A program made the position numbers and the translations under genes. This document shows positions 1-9,966 of a stretch of 64,000 nucleotides of DNA, piece after piece. This DNA comes from Alphaproteobacteria bacterium (GTDB lineage: Bacteria; Pseudomonadota; Alphaproteobacteria; Rhodobacterales; Rhodobacteraceae), in NCBI GenBank assembly GCA_030427145.1, contig JAUHWT010000013.1, positions 62,001 to 126,000 of the forward strand, given 5' to 3'. The notes beneath the pieces are model-generated. The model saw only the letters and a list, made by a program, of their open reading frames with translations. It made no database searches and had not been told where the DNA came from. Position 1 is the stretch's first letter. Each line of letters opens with the position of its first letter.

Positions 1-897
1 ATGCTGCCGGATCATGATGTCTACATTACCGACTGGGTCGACGCGCGCGATGTGCCGGTGGTTGAGGGAAGTTTTGATCTCGACGACTATACCGACTACC
101 TGATGGAAATGCTGGAGGCTCTCTCGGAGACCGGCGAGCGTGTGACAATGGTCGCCGTGTGCCAGCCGGGGATTCCCGCTATGGTCGCAACGAGCCTGAT
201 GTCGATGAACAGGGATCCGGGGCGGCCATCGTCGATTATTCTGATGGGCTCACCCATTGATACGGCGAAAAATCCGAAACAGCCGAATGAGTTGGCGACG
301 GGCAAGCCGCTCAGTTGGTTTGAAAACAATGTTGTGACGCGGGTACCCTGGCCCAATCAGGGCTTCATGCGGCGGGTCTATCCGGGTTTCCTCCAGCTTT
401 CGAGCTTTCTTGCGATGAACATTGACCGGCATATGGATGCCCATGTCACGCAGTTTGAGAATCTTGTGAAGGGCGATGGTGACAGCACCGAGGCCCATCA
501 GCGGTTCTATGATGAATACATGGCCGTGATGGATCTGACGGCGGAGTTCTATCTCCAGACCATTGAGCGCGTTTTCCAGAAACGTCTGCTGGCCGAAGGT
601 CAGTACATGTACCGCGATACCCATGTCGACCCGTCGGCCATTGACGACGTGGCAATTATGACGATCGAGGGGGAGAAGGACGATATTACTGGCCTCGGTC
701 AGACGGAGGCGGCGCAGACGCTGGCCGTCAATCTGCCTGATGGGCTTCGCAAGCACTACGTTGCCGAAGGTGTGGGTCACTACGGCGTGTTCAACGGTTC
801 GCGGTTCCGGAAAAACATTTATCCGCAGATCCGCGACTTCATTAAGGCAAACCGCAAAGAGGTTGATGAGGTCGTACGCCTTAAGGCGGTGAGCTGA
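1..897 (+). CDS. phaZ: Intracellular poly(3-hydroxybutyrate) depolymerase, C-terminal part (partial at window start)
   Basis: Hydrolyses intracellular PHB granules to mobilise stored carbon as 3-hydroxybutyrate units. The reading frame is open to the window edge. The visible 298 residues lack the N-terminal part of a protein usually of about 400 or more, so the real start lies outside. The fragment shows an alpha/beta-hydrolase C-terminal half with AVCQPG at residues 52-57; in this family the Cys (here C54) replaces the usual nucleophile Ser. The late GEKDD (224-228) and GVGHYGVF (257-264) would carry the catalytic Asp and His. It ends two bases before the next gene, suggesting cotranscription. 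Its product feeds crotonyl-CoA/acetyl-CoA metabolism, which fits the ethylmalonyl-CoA genes further on. Family assignment is firm; the absence of a secretion signal cannot be checked here. Confidence 0.9.
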   Translation: MLPDHDVYITDWVDARDVPVVEGSFDLDDYTDYLMEMLEALSETGERVTMVAVCQPGIPAMVATSLMSMNRDPGRPSSIILMGSPIDTAKNPKQPNELATGKPLSWFENNVVTRVPWPNQGFMRRVYPGFLQLSSFLAMNIDRHMDAHVTQFENLVKGDGDSTEAHQRFYDEYMAVMDLTAEFYLQTIERVFQKRLLAEGQYMYRDTHVDPSAIDDVAIMTIEGEKDDITGLGQTEAAQTLAVNLPDGLRKHYVAEGVGHYGVFNGSRFRKNIYPQIRDFIKANRKEVDEVVRLKAVS

Positions 898-899
898 TC

Positions 900-1595
900 T
901 TGTCGCAGGCGATCAGTATTGGGATGCCTGCGATTACCGTTCGATGGCGGCGGAATGACCGTGCGAAACGGTTTATTTTAAGAGTACCGACCGCCGGTGA
1001 TGAACCGGTATTGACGGTGCCGCGGGGCATGTCGATGGGGCATGCCCGTGCTTTTCTCCTGGCGAACGAGGACTGGCTGCGTGAGCGTGTCGCGAAGAGG
1101 GGCGGTCGTGTTCCTGTGGGGATAGGCACCGTGCTGCCCTATGCGGGCGAGGACGTGCGGGTTGTTTCCGCGAAGGCCCGGCGCACGGAACTCGCCGATG
1201 GTGAGTTGCGGGTTCACGGGCCGGTGGAGCGTGCGGGTCACCGCGCCATGGCTTTCCTCAAAGAGGCCGCACGGGACCGTTTGCTTGAAAGATCCCGGTT
1301 TTATGCCACGCAGGTCAATCGCAAGGTCAACGCGATTACCTTGCGGGACACGCGGTCGCGCTGGGGGTCGTGCAGTTCCAACGGGAAACTGATGTATTCC
1401 TGGCGTCTGATCATGGCCCCTCCGGACGTGCTTGATTACGTCGCGGCCCATGAGGTCGCCCATCTCGTCGAAATGAACCATTCACGCCGGTTTTGGGATC
1501 TGGTCCACAGGCTTGAGCCGGATTGCCAGGGGCCGCGGGACTGGCTACGAAAGAACGGCGGGCAGTTGCACCGCTGGGAATTCACCGCCGCCTGA
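900..1595 (+). CDS. YgjP-like (M48 / DUF45 family) metallopeptidase
   Basis: A predicted zinc metallopeptidase of the YgjP/WLM type. The 231-residue protein carries the HEVAH zinc motif at residues 184-188 within AAHEVAHLVEMNH. It also has the family hallmark RWGSCSS (154-160), followed by a conserved NGKLMYSWRLIMAP stretch. No signal peptide or membrane segment is seen, so it should be cytosolic. The annotated start is TTG at 900, two bases after the phaZ stop; an ATG at 924 is an alternative. Substrate is unknown for this family. Position between phaZ and a GntR regulator suggests one transcript but gives no clue to function. Confidence 0.88.
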   Translation: MSQAISIGMPAITVRWRRNDRAKRFILRVPTAGDEPVLTVPRGMSMGHARAFLLANEDWLRERVAKRGGRVPVGIGTVLPYAGEDVRVVSAKARRTELADGELRVHGPVERAGHRAMAFLKEAARDRLLERSRFYATQVNRKVNAITLRDTRSRWGSCSSNGKLMYSWRLIMAPPDVLDYVAAHEVAHLVEMNHSRRFWDLVHRLEPDCQGPRDWLRKNGGQLHRWEFTAA

Positions 1596-1609
1596 ACGAG
1601 GTTGGGACC

Positions 1610-2275
1610 GTGTCGACACTGGCCGTTTTGGAACGCCCTAAAAAACCTGAGAAAAAGCCCCCCTCCCATGAGGTGGTGTATCGCCAGTTGCGGACACGGG
1701 TCATGCATGGGGCGATCCGTCCGGGGCAAAGCCTTACATTGCGCGGTATTGCGCGGGATTTCGGTGTCAGCACGGCACCGGCGCGGGATGCGGTACGCAG
1801 ACTGGTGGCGGAAGGCGCGTTTCAGTTTTCGTCATCGGGGCGTGTTTCGACGCCTGAACTGACAAATGCGCGTATTGAGGAACTGGCGGAGCTGCGTGCG
1901 TTGTTGGAGCCCGAATTGGCCTCACGGGCGATGCCGCGGGCGCATAACGCGCTGACGGAACGGATGCTTGCAATCAATTCGATCATCGACGAGATGATCG
2001 TCAAAGGGGACGCCGAAGGCTATGTCCGTACCAATCTGGAGTTTCACCGGACGCTGTACCTTCGGGCGCACGCGCCGGCGATGCTCGGTCTGACCGAGAC
2101 GGTATGGCTGCAGTCGGGGCCGACCATGCGGATGCTCTATGAGCGGTTGCAGCGGAAGGAGGCAAGCCAGAACCACCGGAAGATCATTGCCGCGCTCAGG
2201 GCGGGGGATGAACCGGGGCTTCGGCTCGCGATCCGGATGGATGTGACGCAGGGTTTGCGAATGCTGATGAGCTGA
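1610..2275 (+). CDS. GntR family transcriptional regulator (FCD domain)
   Basis: A DNA-binding repressor or activator of the FadR/GntR type. The N-terminal winged helix covers roughly residues 20-90 (EVVYRQLRTRVMHGAIRPGQ, then GVSTAPARDAVRRL). A C-terminal all-helical FCD ligand domain follows, with the ELAELRALLEPELA segment and the EFHRTLY histidine motif that usually binds a metal or acid ligand. The GTG at 1610 was chosen because the domain begins shortly after it. The frame extends upstream to 1523, but that part overlaps the metallopeptidase gene. The effector is not deducible. The gene converges on lpd and ends in a strong hairpin that overlaps its stop codon. Confidence 0.85.
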   Translation: MSTLAVLERPKKPEKKPPSHEVVYRQLRTRVMHGAIRPGQSLTLRGIARDFGVSTAPARDAVRRLVAEGAFQFSSSGRVSTPELTNARIEELAELRALLEPELASRAMPRAHNALTERMLAINSIIDEMIVKGDAEGYVRTNLEFHRTLYLRAHAPAMLGLTETVWLQSGPTMRMLYERLQRKEASQNHRKIIAALRAGDEPGLRLAIRMDVTQGLRMLMS

Positions 2276-2293
2276 GCCCCCCAAGGGGGCTCA
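2273..2293. terminator. Hairpin between convergent GntR gene and lpdA
   Basis: A perfect 9-bp stem (TGAGCCCCC with GGGGGCTCA, 3-base loop) starts in the GntR stop codon and lies 13 bases beyond the lpdA stop. It is symmetrical, so it could end both convergent transcripts. There is no T-run on either side, so it may need Rho or act only as a 3' stabiliser. Confidence 0.5.
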
Positions 2294-2305
2294 GCCCGGA
2301 CGTTG

Positions 2306-3694
2306 TCAGGCGTGGATGGCGCCGTCCCCGCAGGCCAGTGCCGCTTCGCGGACCGCTTCGGAGAAGGTCGGGTGAGCGTGGCAGGTGCGGGCAATGTCCT
2401 CAGCCGCTGCGCCAAATTCCATCGCAACGCAGATTTCATGGATGATGTCGCCAGCGCCTGGGCCGATGATGTGAACGCCGAGGATGCGGTCGGTTTCCGC
2501 GTCCGCCAGCATTTTGACGAAGCCGTCGCCCATGAAATGCGCTTTTGCGCGGGCGTTGCCCATGAAGGGGAATTTGCCGACGGTGTATTTGCGGCCCTCT
2601 TCCTTGAGCTGTTCCTCGGTTTTGCCAACATTTGCGACCTCGGGGGCCGTGTAGATCACCCCGGGGATCACATTGTAGTTTACGTGGCCATGCTTGCCGG
2701 CGATGGTTTCCGCGACGGCCATGCCCTCGTCCTCAGCCTTGTGCGCCAGCATCGGGCCTTTGACGACGTCGCCGATGGCGTAGATGTGCGGGACATTTGT
2801 GCGCCACATGGCGTCAATTTCCACCATTCCGCGATCAGTCACGGTGACACCCGCGTCCTCGAGGCCAAGACCTTTGGTGTAGGGTTTGCGACCGGTGGCG
2901 ACCAGAACGATGTCAGCGTCGAGCGTAGACTCGGAATCATCTTTGCGGGATTTGTAGGTGACCTTCGCACCGCCGTCTGCGGTTTCTACGGACTGGACAG
3001 CGGAGTTCAGGATGAAATTCAGGCCCTGCTTTTTTAGCAGACGCTGGAAGTTTTTGGAGACCTCAGCGTCCATACCTGGCGTGATGTGGTCGAGGAATTC
3101 GATGACGGTTACTTCCGAGCCGAGGCGGGCATAAACCGAGCCAAGCTCAAGGCCGATGACGCCGGCGCCAATGACGGCCAGTTTCTTGGGAATTTCTTTC
3201 AGAACGAGAGCGCCGGTGGAACTAACCACGGTTTCCTCGTCGATCTCAACGCCAGGCAGAGTGGACGGCTCCGAACCCGTTGCGATGACGATGTTCTTCG
3301 CCTTATGCACGTCGTCGCCAACCGTGACCTGGCCTTCGCCGGTGACCTTGCCCCAGCCCTTGATCCAGTCGACCTTATTCTTTTTGAAAAGGAATTCGAT
3401 GCCGCTGGTGTTGCTCTCCACTGTCGACTGTTTGTATTCGACCATCTTCGACAGATCGACCGAAGGCGCGTTGCCCATCAGGCCCATGGTCTCAAAATGG
3501 GTGGTGGACTCATGGTAGAGTTCGGAGGCGTGCAGCATGGCCTTTGACGGAATACAGCCCACGTTCAGGCAGGTGCCGCCCAGGGTCTCGCGGCCCTCAA
3601 CGCATGCGGTTTTCAAGCCGAGCTGCGCGCAGCGGATGGCGCAGACATAGCCGCCAGGGCCGCCACCGATTACGATTACGTCATAGTCTGCCAT
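2306..3694 (-). CDS. lpdA: Dihydrolipoyl dehydrogenase (E3)
   Basis: FAD-dependent E3 subunit that reoxidises the dihydrolipoyl groups of OdhB with NAD+. The 462-residue protein has the N-terminal FAD motif GGGPGG (10-15) and the redox pair in GGTCLNVGC (Cys42 and Cys47). An NAD-binding [17 protein letters not shown] segment lies in the middle, and the C-terminal HAHPTFSE (439 onward) supplies the catalytic His from the partner subunit. It is the last gene of the minus-strand sucCD-sucA-odhB cluster, 12 bases after the MAPEG gene. The location indicates it serves the 2-oxoglutarate dehydrogenase complex, although an E3 can be shared with pyruvate dehydrogenase. Confidence 0.96.
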   Translation of the reverse strand: MADYDVIVIGGGPGGYVCAIRCAQLGLKTACVEGRETLGGTCLNVGCIPSKAMLHASELYHESTTHFETMGLMGNAPSVDLSKMVEYKQSTVESNTSGIEFLFKKNKVDWIKGWGKVTGEGQVTVGDDVHKAKNIVIATGSEPSTLPGVEIDEETVVSSTGALVLKEIPKKLAVIGAGVIGLELGSVYARLGSEVTVIEFLDHITPGMDAEVSKNFQRLLKKQGLNFILNSAVQSVETADGGAKVTYKSRKDDSESTLDADIVLVATGRKPYTKGLGLEDAGVTVTDRGMVEIDAMWRTNVPHIYAIGDVVKGPMLAHKAEDEGMAVAETIAGKHGHVNYNVIPGVIYTAPEVANVGKTEEQLKEEGRKYTVGKFPFMGNARAKAHFMGDGFVKMLADAETDRILGVHIIGPGAGDIIHEICVAMEFGAAAEDIARTCHAHPTFSEAVREAALACGDGAIHA

Positions 3695-3706
3695 CAGTTA
3701 GTCCTT

Positions 3707-4105
3707 TCAGATTAGAGCCGCGATGATCATTGCGACCGTCGCGAGAAAACCGGCCAGCCAGATACAGGACCGCCACGGCATCAGTCCAAATGCGTATGCG
3801 GGAACATAGGCAATACGTGCGGCAAGGTATACCCAGGCGCAGGTCGCGGTAAATCCACTGGCTTGTTGGGAGAGGGTGACCACGACCACGCCAATCGTGA
3901 AAAGGATCAGAGCCTCGAAATGGTTGGAAAGCGCCCGGTTCAGTCGTCCGGCCATCACCGGCAGATCCTCGGCAAGCGATTTTCCGTCGCGGGGGCCAAG
4001 TGTGCGTTCCGGTCCCAGCGCGATATTCGCTGGCACGGCCATCAATACAAATTGGATGGCCTGTAGAAGCCCGGCGAGGGCGAGGGCCGTGAGTTCCGGT
4101 GTCAT
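3707..4105 (-). CDS. MAPEG family membrane protein
   Basis: A 132-residue protein of the MAPEG superfamily (membrane-associated proteins in eicosanoid and glutathione metabolism). It shows about four hydrophobic segments, near residues 5-28, 62-80, 86-104 and 112-130. The central loop carries the family-typical RLNRALSNHFEAL stretch, close to the usual N-x-x-E helix. It would sit in the inner membrane; a glutathione-dependent activity is possible but bacterial members are mostly uncharacterised. It lies six bases after the 88-residue gene and 12 bases before lpdA, so it is a passenger inside the odh operon. No functional link to the TCA cycle is evident. Confidence 0.85.
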   Translation of the reverse strand: MTPELTALALAGLLQAIQFVLMAVPANIALGPERTLGPRDGKSLAEDLPVMAGRLNRALSNHFEALILFTIGVVVVTLSQQASGFTATCAWVYLAARIAYVPAYAFGLMPWRSCIWLAGFLATVAMIIAALI

Positions 4106-4111
4106 CTGACG

Positions 4112-4378
4112 TCAGGCGGTTTTCAGAAAATGGTATTCGCTGCTTTGGACACCAGCGCGGTCGTCGACCATTTTGGTCTTGGCGTCGTCGAGATGTTCCT
4201 GGGCGCGCGACTGGTCAGATACGGAGTAAAGGCCCCAGATCGTGTTGGCGTCAGAGACGTCGTTCCAGATTTGCAGTTGGCCCAGGCCCGCGTTTGAGCG
4301 GTCCTCGGAATGGGCGTCGTAGACTTCTTTCCATTTGGCGGGGTCCGTGACGGTGTTTCGGATCAGCAGTTGCAGCAT
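4112..4378 (-). CDS. Small conserved protein, probable dimeric alpha/beta-barrel fold
   Basis: An 88-residue soluble protein with no signal peptide. Its pattern (a first strand MLQLLIRNTV, a helix with WKEVYDAHSEDRS, then a strand with LQIWNDVSD and a second helix RAQEHLDDAKTKM) resembles the ferredoxin-like folds of antibiotic-monooxygenase-type or DUF3764-type proteins. Function is not known. A good ribosome-binding site (GGAGGAG, 12 bases upstream) supports the ATG at 4378. It follows odhB after a 72-base gap that contains an antisense-facing terminator, and precedes the MAPEG gene by six bases. Confidence 0.72.
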   Translation of the reverse strand: MLQLLIRNTVTDPAKWKEVYDAHSEDRSNAGLGQLQIWNDVSDANTIWGLYSVSDQSRAQEHLDDAKTKMVDDRAGVQSSEYHFLKTA

Positions 4379-4406
4379 GGCCGTGTCGCTCCTCCGTTTT
4401 GGTGCG

Positions 4407-4442
4407 CCGTCCCGGCCGTGCGGCCGGAACGGGTCGTTTTTT
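4407..4442 (+). terminator. Plus-strand intrinsic terminator in the odhB downstream gap
   Basis: Read on the plus strand, CCGT-C-CCGGCC (4407-4417) pairs with GGCCGG-A-ACGG (4422-4432) around a 4-base loop with one mismatch, and six T follow at 4437-4442. All surrounding genes are on the minus strand, so this would stop antisense transcription. On the minus strand the A/T run is on the wrong side for termination. Confidence 0.55.
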
Positions 4443-4450
4443 GTCTGACC

Positions 4451-5989
4451 TTACAGGTCCATCAGAAGGCGACGTGGATCCTCAAGGGCTTCCTTGACCC
4501 GAACGAGGAACGTTACCGCGCCTTTGCCATCGACGATGCGGTGATCGTAGCTGAGGGCGAGGTACATCATCGGACGAATGACGATCTCACCATTCACAAC
4601 CATCGGGCGCTGTTGAATTTTGTGCATGCCGAGGATGCCGGACTGCGGCGGGTTGAGAATGGGCGAGGACATCAGCGAGCCGTAGACGCCACCGTTGGAG
4701 ATGGTGAAGGTGCCGCCCTGCATGTCGGCCATCGAAAGTTTTCCATCGCGGGCACGGGTGCCGAGTTCCGCGATTTTCTTCTCGATGGCTGCAAAGCTCA
4801 TCTGGTCGGCATCGCGAATGACCGGAACCACAAGACCGGTGGGCGTACCTACGGCAACACCCATGTGGACGAAGTTTTTGTAGACCACATCGGTGCCGTC
4901 GATCTCGGCATTGACGTCCGGAACTTCCTTGAGCGCGTGGCAGCAGGCCTTGGTGAAGAAGGACATGAAACCCAGTTTCACGCCGTGTTTCTTCTCAAAA
5001 AGGTCCTTGTATTCCTTGCGGATTTCCATGGTCGCCGTCATGTCCACCTCGTTGTAGGTGGTCAGCATGGCGGCCGTGTTCTGGGCTTCCTTCAAACGGC
5101 GCGCGATGGTCTGGCGCAGGCGGGTCATTTTGACCCGCTCCTCGCGGTTCGCGTCCTCGGCGGCAACCGGGCCGCGTGGGATTGGCGCGGAGGAGGAGGC
5201 GGAAGACTCGGACGATTTCTTCGCCGCAAGCGCGTCCTCTTTCATGACACGACCGTCGCGACCCGAACCGGTGACCTCGTCGGCGGAAATGCCTTTTTCG
5301 GCCAGAATACGGTTGGCCGACGGCGCGTTTTCCACGTCTTTTTTACCGCTGGACGGTTCCGGAGAGGCAGGTTTCTCGTCCGATGCCGGGGCGCTGGCGG
5401 TTGGTTTGCCGCCTTTTGCACCGGATACGATAACACCGAGGACACCGCCGGCCTCAACCGTGGTTCCGGCTTCGGCCGAAATGGAAGACAGAACGCCGGA
5501 TGCCGGGGCGGGAACCTCGACGGACACCTTGTCGGTTTCGAGTTCGCAGAGGATCTCGTCCTGGGAGACCTCGTCGCCGACGTTTTTCATCCAGCTGCCA
5601 ACGGTGGCTTCGCTGACGCTCTCGCCCAGGGACGGCACGGGGATGTCGACCGGATTGCCGTCCGCATCTCCGCTGTCATCGGAAGTTTCCGGGTCTTCCT
5701 TCACTTCCTGCGGTCCGGCGGCGTCGCTGGAGGAGGTTGCGGGTTTGCCTTCGGCGTTCTCGTCGATATTGGCAAGCAGGGCGTCGACGCCAACGGTCTC
5801 ACCTTCCTTGGCAACGATTTCCGAGAGTACCCCGGCGGAGGTTGCTGGAACCTCAACCGTGACCTTGTCGGTTTCCAGTTCGCAGACCATCTCGTCTATG
5901 GCTACGGTGTCACCGACTTTCTTGAACCATGTGGCGATGGTTGCTTCGGTGACGCTTTCACCCAGAGTGGGTACGCGGATTTCTGCCAT
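4451..5989 (-). CDS. odhB: Dihydrolipoyl succinyltransferase (E2 of 2-oxoglutarate dehydrogenase), two lipoyl domains
   Basis: Core E2 of the 2-oxoglutarate dehydrogenase complex, transferring the succinyl group from lipoamide to CoA. The 512-residue protein carries two tandem lipoyl domains, each with an ETDKV motif; the lipoyl lysines are K42 and K154. They are joined by acidic/Ser-rich linkers, then a peripheral-subunit-binding domain (about 222-252) and the catalytic domain. The catalytic domain ends in SYDHRIVDG, with His483 and Asp487. E. coli SucB has a single lipoyl domain, so this is longer than usual, though two-domain forms are known in alphaproteobacteria (recalled, not checked). 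The start lies two bases after the sucA stop, so translation is probably coupled. Confidence 0.96.
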   Translation of the reverse strand: MAEIRVPTLGESVTEATIATWFKKVGDTVAIDEMVCELETDKVTVEVPATSAGVLSEIVAKEGETVGVDALLANIDENAEGKPATSSSDAAGPQEVKEDPETSDDSGDADGNPVDIPVPSLGESVSEATVGSWMKNVGDEVSQDEILCELETDKVSVEVPAPASGVLSSISAEAGTTVEAGGVLGVIVSGAKGGKPTASAPASDEKPASPEPSSGKKDVENAPSANRILAEKGISADEVTGSGRDGRVMKEDALAAKKSSESSASSSAPIPRGPVAAEDANREERVKMTRLRQTIARRLKEAQNTAAMLTTYNEVDMTATMEIRKEYKDLFEKKHGVKLGFMSFFTKACCHALKEVPDVNAEIDGTDVVYKNFVHMGVAVGTPTGLVVPVIRDADQMSFAAIEKKIAELGTRARDGKLSMADMQGGTFTISNGGVYGSLMSSPILNPPQSGILGMHKIQQRPMVVNGEIVIRPMMYLALSYDHRIVDGKGAVTFLVRVKEALEDPRRLLMDL

Positions 5990-5991
5990 CT

Positions 5992-8964
5992 TTACTGGTC
6001 CTCTTTCACGGTAAGGGCCTCATCAATGAGGGCTTCCTGCTGCGCTTTGTGCTGGCTGGCAAGTCCGGTTGCCGGGGAGGCGGCGGCCGGACGGCCTACG
6101 AAGACGGGGCGGGTGTGGCGCGCGCCAATGCGCTCCAGTACCCATTCGATATTGGGCTCAACAAACGTCCAGTAGCCCTGGTTTTTCGGCTCTTCCTGAC
6201 ACCAGATCACGTCGGCTCCGGTGAAACGGCCAAGTTCCTTGGTCAGGGACAGGGCCGGGAATGGATAGAACTGTTCCAGACGCATTAGATAAATGTCGTC
6301 TATGCCGCGTGAGTCGCGTTCCGCCAGAAGGTCGTAGTAGACCTTGCCGGAACACATCACGACGCGCTTGATCCGGTCGTCGGATACGAGCTTGGTTTCC
6401 GACAGGCCGGTATCCTGTCCGGTTTCGGCATCGTCCCAGAGAACGCGGTGGAAACTGGAGCCCGGGCCGAAATCCTCAAGCCGCGAAACGGCCTGTTTGT
6501 GGCGCAGAAGGGACTTTGGCGTCATCAGCACGAGCGGTTTACGGAAACTGCGGTGCATTTGCCGGCGCAGGATGTGGAAGTAGTTCGCCGGGGTCGTGCA
6601 GTTGGCCACGATCCAGTTGTCGCCGGCACAGAGTTGGAGGAACCGTTCCGGACGGGCCGACGAATGTTCCGGTCCCTGACCCTCGTAACCATGGGGCAGG
6701 AGCATGACGAGACCCGACATGCGCAGCCATTTGCTCTCACCGGAGGAAATGAACTGGTCGATCATGATCTGCGCGCCGTTGACGAAATCGCCAAACTGGG
6801 CTTCCCAGAGGGTCAGTGCGTTGGGTTCCGCCAGTGTGTAGCCATACTCGTAGCCAAGCACGGCATATTCCGAGAGCATGGAATCCACGACCTCGTACTG
6901 GGCTTGACCGGACTTGATATGGTTGAGCGGGTAGTACCGTTCCTCGGTTTCCTGGTCGATGATGCCGGAGTGACGGTGGCTGAAGGTACCGCGCGTACAG
7001 TCCTGTCCGGAGAGGCGGACCGGGTAGCCTTCAGTCAAAAGTGTTCCGAATGCCAGCGCCTCGGCCGTTGCCCAGTCAATGCCGGTGCCGGAAGAAATCA
7101 TCTTCTCCTTGGCATCGAGCATGCGCTGCACGGTTCGGTGGGGTGTCAGCGAGTCGGGCAGGCGGGTCAGGGCCTGGCCTACCTCTTTCAGTGTCTCCAT
7201 CGAGGACGCGGTTTTGCCACGTTGGTAGTCACCGTCCTTGGCGGCCATACCGGACCAGCGCCCGTCGAGCCAGTCGGCCTTGTTGGGACGATAACTTTTG
7301 CCTGCCTCGAATTCCTCGTTGAGGAAGGCCTGGAAGGCGGTTTTCATGTCCTCAATTTCGCCTTCGGGGATCAGCCCGTCCGCGATCAGCCGTTCGGTGT
7401 AGAGCTGAAGTGTCGTTTTGTGCGCCTTGATCGACTTGTACATCTGCGGCTGGGTGAACATGGGCTCGTCGCCCTCGTTGTGCCCAAACCGGCGGTAGCA
7501 GAACATGTCGATGACAACGTCCTTGTGGAACTTCTGCCGGAATTCGATTGCCACACGGGCTGCGTGCACAACCGCTTCCGGGTCATCGCCATTGACGTGG
7601 AAAATCGGGGCCTCAACCATCAGCGCGATGTCGGTTGGGTAGGGGGAGGACCGCGAGTTGTGCGGGCTGGTCGTGAAACCGATCTGGTTGTTGACGACCA
7701 GGTGGATGGTCCCACCGGTTTTGTGCCCCTTCAGGCCGGAGAGGCCGAAGCACTCCGCGACCACGCCCTGCCCGGCAAACGCTGCGTCACCATGCAGAAG
7801 GATCGGAAGCACCTTGGTGCGGTCGGAATCGTTTTTTTGCTCCTGTTTGGCACGGACCTTGCCGAGAACGACAGGGTTCACCGCCTCCAGGTGGCTTGGG
7901 TTGGCCGTTAGGGACAGGTGGACATTGTTTCCGTCGAATTCACGGTCAGACGATGCGCCGAGGTGATATTTCACGTCGCCGGAGCCCTCAACCTCGTCGG
8001 GTTTGAAGCTGCCGCCCTGGAATTCGTTGAAGATGGCTTTGTATGGTTTGGCCATCACGTTGGCGAGCACGCTCAGGCGGCCGCGGTGGGGCATGCCGAT
8101 GACGATTTCCTCAACGCCGAGGGCACCACCACGTTTGATGATCTGCTCCATGGCAGGGATCAGGCTTTCGCCGCCGTCGAGACCGAAACGTTTGGTGCCG
8201 GTGTATTTGACCTGAAGGAATTTCTCGAAGCCTTCGGCCTCGACCAGTTTGTTCAGGATCGCGCGGCGTCCACGCTGGGTGAAGGCGATTTCCTTGCCAA
8301 GACCCTCAATGCGTTCCTTAAGCCAGGAGGATTCCTCCGGGCTGGAGATGTGCATGTACTGCAGCGCAAACGTGCCGCAATAGGTACGTTTTACGAGGGC
8401 CAGGATCTGACGCATGCTGGCGGTCTGAAGCCCGAGCACGTTGTCGAGGAAGATCTGGCGGTCCATGTCGGCCGGAGTGAAGCCGTAAGACGCCGGGTCG
8501 AGTTCGGGATGATCCACATCCTCGGTCAGGCCAAGCGGATCCAGGTCGGCGGCCAGGTGACCGCGAATCCGGTAGGCACGGATAACCATGAGGGCGCGAA
8601 CGGAATCGAGAACGGCCTGACGGACCTGGTTGTCGGTCAGTTCAACGCCTTTTTCAGTCGCCTTGTCCCTGACTTTCTTGGCCACGGCCTTTTCCGGCTC
8701 GGGACCCCATTGGCCGTCAAGGGCGGCCGTCAGTTCATCGTTGGGAGCAGGGGGCCAGTCATTTCTCGCCCAGCTCGGACCCTGGGCCGCGGTGGTCACG
8801 TCCACCGGCGCGTCATCGAGCCCCGCAAAATAGGATTTCCAGCTTTCATCCACGCTTTCGGGATCCTGGGAATAACGGGCGTGCAACTGCTCGATGAAAT
8901 CGGCGTTATGGCCCTGCAGGAACGAGGAGGAATGAAAGACCGTGTTTTGAGATTGCTCGGTCAT
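5992..8964 (-). CDS. sucA: 2-oxoglutarate dehydrogenase E1 component
   Basis: Thiamine-diphosphate-dependent E1 that decarboxylates 2-oxoglutarate and succinylates the lipoyl arm of OdhB. From the ATG at 8964 the protein is about 990 residues, with the N-terminal E2-binding segment ([17 protein letters not shown]). The ThDP/Mg core includes [25 protein letters not shown] and [10 protein letters not shown], and the C-terminal transketolase-like half has [15 protein letters not shown]. The frame stays open upstream to 9042, but those codons look like untranslated leader and family alignment favours MTEQSQN. It sits 119 bases after sucD and directly before odhB in the operon. Confidence 0.96.
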   Translation of the reverse strand: MTEQSQNTVFHSSSFLQGHNADFIEQLHARYSQDPESVDESWKSYFAGLDDAPVDVTTAAQGPSWARNDWPPAPNDELTAALDGQWGPEPEKAVAKKVRDKATEKGVELTDNQVRQAVLDSVRALMVIRAYRIRGHLAADLDPLGLTEDVDHPELDPASYGFTPADMDRQIFLDNVLGLQTASMRQILALVKRTYCGTFALQYMHISSPEESSWLKERIEGLGKEIAFTQRGRRAILNKLVEAEGFEKFLQVKYTGTKRFGLDGGESLIPAMEQIIKRGGALGVEEIVIGMPHRGRLSVLANVMAKPYKAIFNEFQGGSFKPDEVEGSGDVKYHLGASSDREFDGNNVHLSLTANPSHLEAVNPVVLGKVRAKQEQKNDSDRTKVLPILLHGDAAFAGQGVVAECFGLSGLKGHKTGGTIHLVVNNQIGFTTSPHNSRSSPYPTDIALMVEAPIFHVNGDDPEAVVHAARVAIEFRQKFHKDVVIDMFCYRRFGHNEGDEPMFTQPQMYKSIKAHKTTLQLYTERLIADGLIPEGEIEDMKTAFQAFLNEEFEAGKSYRPNKADWLDGRWSGMAAKDGDYQRGKTASSMETLKEVGQALTRLPDSLTPHRTVQRMLDAKEKMISSGTGIDWATAEALAFGTLLTEGYPVRLSGQDCTRGTFSHRHSGIIDQETEERYYPLNHIKSGQAQYEVVDSMLSEYAVLGYEYGYTLAEPNALTLWEAQFGDFVNGAQIMIDQFISSGESKWLRMSGLVMLLPHGYEGQGPEHSSARPERFLQLCAGDNWIVANCTTPANYFHILRRQMHRSFRKPLVLMTPKSLLRHKQAVSRLEDFGPGSSFHRVLWDDAETGQDTGLSETKLVSDDRIKRVVMCSGKVYYDLLAERDSRGIDDIYLMRLEQFYPFPALSLTKELGRFTGADVIWCQEEPKNQGYWTFVEPNIEWVLERIGARHTRPVFVGRPAAASPATGLASQHKAQQEALIDEALTVKEDQ

Positions 8965-9083
8965 GGCGTCTGACGGGGAATGCCCGCTCCCTTTGGTTGT
9001 GGTTCCTCTTTGCAACACCGGAACCTGGTGTGTGGGTTCCATGCGGGTGATCAGTCCGCATGGAATGTTTTCATGGAAGCGCC

Positions 9084-9965
9084 TCAGCCGATGGCTTTGA
9101 GAACCGCCTCACCAAGACCGGCCGGGCTGTCCGCGACGACGATGCCGGCGGATTTCATAGCTTCGATCTTGTCGTCAGCGCCGCCCTTGCCGCCCGCGAC
9201 GATCGCACCGGCATGGCCCATGCGACGGCCCGGAGGTGCGGTACGTCCGGCGATGAAGCCGGCGCAGGGTTTGGAGCGGCCTTTTTTGGCTTCATCCTTG
9301 AGGAACTGGGCCGCTTCCTCTTCCGCGGAACCGCCGATTTCACCGATCATGATGATGGACTCGGTTTCATCGTCGGCGAGGAACCACTCGAGCACGTCGA
9401 TATGCTCGGTTCCCTTGATCGGGTCTCCGCCGATACCGACGCAGCTTGACTGGCCGAGGCCTGCAGCCGTGGTCTGGCCAACCGCTTCGTAAGTCAGGGT
9501 GCCGGAGCGGGATACGACGCCAACCGAGCCGCGTTTGTGGATGTGGCCGGGCATGATGCCGATTTTGCAGGCGTCAGGCGTAATGACGCCTGGGCAGTTG
9601 GGTCCGATCAGAATGGAGGAGGAACCCTGGAGGGCGCGCTTCACCCGCATCATGTCCAGCACCGGGATGCCCTCGGTGATGCAGACGATCAGCGGAATTT
9701 CGGCATCAATCGCTTCGAGAATTGCGTCGGCGGCGAAGGGCGGGGGTACGTAGATGGCGGATGCATTCGCGCCTGTGGTCTCGCGGGCTTCGGCAACCGT
9801 ATTGAAAATTGGCAGACCGATGTGCTCGGAGCCGCCCTTGCCAGGTGTTACGCCGCCGACCATCTGGGTGCCATAGGCGATGGCCTGTTCGGAATGGAAC
9901 GTGCCCTGTGAGCCGGTGAGGCCCTGGCAGATTACCTTGGTGTTTTCGTCTACGAGAATGGCCAT
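9084..9965 (-). CDS. sucD: Succinate-CoA ligase, alpha subunit
   Basis: Alpha subunit of the ADP/GDP-forming succinyl-CoA synthetase. The 293-residue protein has the CoA-binding Rossmann start ([15 protein letters not shown]) and the GPNCPGV signature. The phosphorylated histidine lies in RRMGHAGAI (about H251). The gene begins one base after the sucC stop, so the two subunits are made in equal amounts. It precedes sucA by 119 bases on the same strand, which is the usual sucCDAB order in this lineage. Confidence 0.97.
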   Translation of the reverse strand: MAILVDENTKVICQGLTGSQGTFHSEQAIAYGTQMVGGVTPGKGGSEHIGLPIFNTVAEARETTGANASAIYVPPPFAADAILEAIDAEIPLIVCITEGIPVLDMMRVKRALQGSSSILIGPNCPGVITPDACKIGIMPGHIHKRGSVGVVSRSGTLTYEAVGQTTAAGLGQSSCVGIGGDPIKGTEHIDVLEWFLADDETESIIMIGEIGGSAEEEAAQFLKDEAKKGRSKPCAGFIAGRTAPPGRRMGHAGAIVAGGKGGADDKIEAMKSAGIVVADSPAGLGEAVLKAIG

Positions 9966-9966
9966 A

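Noticed and set aside
1523-1609. Upstream extension of the GntR regulator
   Set aside because: It lies inside the metallopeptidase coding sequence in another frame and adds residues not typical of the family.
4310-6175. Long plus-strand open frame (621 codons) opposite odhB
   Set aside because: It is antisense to the clear OdhB coding sequence, its translation is Gly/Arg/His-rich without family patterns, and it arises from the codon bias of the minus-strand gene.
6448-8973. Two long plus-strand open frames (6448-7911 and 7918-8973) opposite sucA
   Set aside because: Antisense shadows of SucA; no ribosome site or recognisable domain.
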